The position numbers and the translations under genes were made by a program. The notes beneath the pieces are model-generated. The model searched no databases. It was not told the origin of the DNA and saw nothing but the letters and a program-made list of their open reading frames with translations. From an uncultured Clostridia bacterium (GTDB lineage Bacteria; Bacillota; Clostridia; Christensenellales; Borkfalkiaceae), in NCBI GenBank assembly GCA_905235795.1, contig CAJOMS010000001.1:444-39604 (forward strand): DNA of 39,161 nucleotides, given 5' to 3'. Each line of letters begins with the position of its first letter. Positions within the stretch are counted from its first letter, which is position 1. Shown piece after piece: positions 37,673 to 39,161 of this stretch.

Positions 37673-38266
37673 TTAAAGAGTTTTAAGCTCGTAAAAGACA
37701 AGAAAAGCTTGCCCGTGCGGCAGCTTTTTTTCGTTTACTTCAAAGGCGTAGCTCCACTCGGTATAGATTGACGAACCCTCTGCAAGCTCGTCTCTGAAGG
37801 ATCTGCGCAAGACGGAAGCGCAGTTTACAAGCTCGGCAGTTCGCTCGCTTGTAAGCGCGTTTGTATTAGTAAGTTCCATCAATTTGTCAGACGCAAAGTC
37901 GTATTTAAGCGTACCGTCCGTATGGCCGGAATCGACGAGGTTCCACAAGTCGCCGCGAACGCATTCTATTTCCGCTGCGGTTTGCGAAACGATGAGCGTT
38001 CCGCTCAATTCTGCCACGAAAAACGGGTAATAAATCACCAATCCGCCCGCGCCGAGTTTAGAGTAAAGGTTTTCGGCAAATTTCTGCGCGGCGATTGCCT
38101 CCGCGCCGATCAATCTTGGGAGTTCAAAATCCTTGCCGCGCATAACGGCGCACCGCACGGTCCACAGATGGTCATTTGAAAATTTTATGCCCGGTTGAAA
38201 GGCTTTCCACTCTACCGTGGGCAGATTAATTGAATTTAATTTAAAAAACCCGTCAAGCTTATTCAT
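37673..38266 (-). CDS. Hypothetical protein (~197 aa; start at MNKLDGFFKLN)
   Basis: Long ORF, plausible codon use; ATG at 38266 after gtgttataatatattc; no family recognised. Confidence 0.65.
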   Translation of the reverse strand: MNKLDGFFKLNSINLPTVEWKAFQPGIKFSNDHLWTVRCAVMRGKDFELPRLIGAEAIAAQKFAENLYSKLGAGGLVIYYPFFVAELSGTLIVSQTAAEIECVRGDLWNLVDSGHTDGTLKYDFASDKLMELTNTNALTSERTAELVNCASVLRRSFRDELAEGSSIYTEWSYAFEVNEKKLPHGQAFLVFYELKTL

Positions 38267-38388
38267 GAATATATTATAACACAACCCGCAAATTTTAGCC
38301 ATAAATTTTTGTAAAACGCAAAAATTTGCTTTTGCCTTTAAAAATCTCTTTACAAATATTATAAATAATGTTAAAATATAATTGCTTT

Positions 38389-38464
38389 GGGGGTGTAGCT
38401 CAACTGGTAGAGCGCTTGAATGGCATTCAAGAGGTAAGGGGTTCGACCCCCCTCATCTCCACCA
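38389..38464 (+). tRNA. tRNA-Ala (anticodon GGC), CCA encoded
   Basis: gggggtgtagctcaactggtagagcgcttgaatggcattcaagaggtaaggggttcgacccccctcatctccacca. Loop atggcat gives GGC; G3:U70 present. Confidence 0.96.
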
Positions 38465-38644
38465 CTTTCGGCAGCCTGTTTCATATCAGGCAATAAAAAA
38501 AGAAGTTTGACCACTTCTTTTTTTATTGCCATCAATTTATGGCTGCCTTCGGTCGATTCAATGTGCGGATAACGAAATAATGTAGCACTCCATTTCATTC
38601 CGTTTACCTCGCTTTGCGAGGACGACCCCCCTCATCTCCACCAC
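38444..38644. mobile_element. ~179-bp insert flanked by 22-bp direct repeats of the tRNA-Ala 3' end
   Basis: cgacccccctcatctccaccac at 38444-38465 (inside tRNA) and 38623-38644. Confidence 0.65.
38470..38547. repeat. Nested long inverted repeat inside the tRNA-linked insert
   Basis: ggcaataaaaaaagaagt (38489-38506) / acttctttttttattgcc (38513-38530), 18-bp perfect arms; outer ggcagcc (38470-38476) / ggctgcc (38541-38547). Confidence 0.8.
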
Positions 38645-39161
38645 GTCGGAGCACGACGATTTATGCAAGAGGTTACTTTAGGTAACCTCTTTGCTTTTAC
38701 GTCGGCTCCTCCTTTATCCCGCGGATATTTTCTTTGAAAATCTCCGCGGGAGCCCTTTTTTTGCACGACGAATTATGCAAGAGGTTACTTTAAGTAGCCT
38801 TTTTGCTTTAACGCTTGCCGCTCCTTTATCCCGTGGATATTTTACTTTGTAAAATCTCCGCGGGAGCCCTTTTTTTAGCAAAGCGAATTATGCAAGAGGT
38901 TACTTTAAGTAGCCTTTTTGCTTTGACGCTTGCCGCTCCACGTCGAAGTGTTGCCATATTTGCGGGCGGCTAATGGTTCTCGCCGCCCTGCTACAAGGCA
39001 AACTTCTCCTTTCCGCTCGGATATTTTTCTGAAAAATCTCCTCGCGGGTGTTTTTTAAAAACTTTTGATAGGAAAAACTTTTTGGGAGCCCTTTTTTTAT
39101 GCACGACAATTTATGCAAGAGGTTACTTTAGGTAACCTCTTTGCTTTTACGTCGGCTCCAC
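38645..39161 (+). repeat. Array of four diverged hairpin-containing repeat units downstream of tRNA-Ala, running off the window
   Basis: 'atgcaagaggttacttta(g/a)gtarcctytttgctttwacg' units; 'gcaagagg' begins at 38665, 38777, 38892 and 39115, separated by ggatattt...aaaatctccgcgggagccctttttt spacers. Confidence 0.85.

Noticed and set aside
38371-38598. 75-aa minus-strand ORF MKWSATLFRYPHIESTEGSHKLMAIKKEVVKLLFLLPDMKQAAESGG...
   Set aside because: Reads through the hairpin and antisense through tRNA-Ala; no RBS support, more likely a structured noncoding insert.
38645-39161. Possible CRISPR array
   Set aside because: Units are ~60 bp, imperfect, contain terminator-like hairpins, and the spacers are related to each other; no cas genes nearby.

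Overview
The window is a 39 kb contig. Most of it (about 2.7 kb to the end) reads as a low-to-mid GC Clostridia-like (Firmicutes) genome. It carries uvrC-HAD-hprK, a trimeric HydABC-type [FeFe]-hydrogenase operon, birA and bioY, a TrkA/TrkH pair, glyS, maf next to an MreB-like gene, rplI, an MprF-like flippase, and two tRNA-Ala genes. The first ~2.7 kb has a different composition and codon style, possibly Bacteroidota. It joins the rest in frame inside a CxxCxxC ferredoxin motif of a 686-aa protein, so it is either a natural fusion or, more likely, an assembly chimera. Main points of interest: (1) an XRE-fused DUF3990/ART-like protein with an overlapping small partner and an operator-embedded consensus promoter, a toxin-antitoxin-like module; (2) a tRNA-Ala 3'-end duplication flanking a ~179 bp highly structured insert, followed by a hierarchical repeat array that also has an inverted copy beside the other tRNA-Ala; (3) an unlisted 56-aa small hydrophobic ORF with a strong RBS and terminator; (4) a BirA-type operator overlapping an apparently leaderless bioY promoter; (5) several XRE regulator/envelope-protein divergons, each with a different palindromic operator; (6) an XRE-controlled zinc-ribbon plus coiled-coil membrane gene pair of unknown function; (7) a 44-bp G-rich intergenic tandem repeat and a 27-bp palindrome upstream of the hydrogenase operon. 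All family calls come from reading motifs, with no database search.
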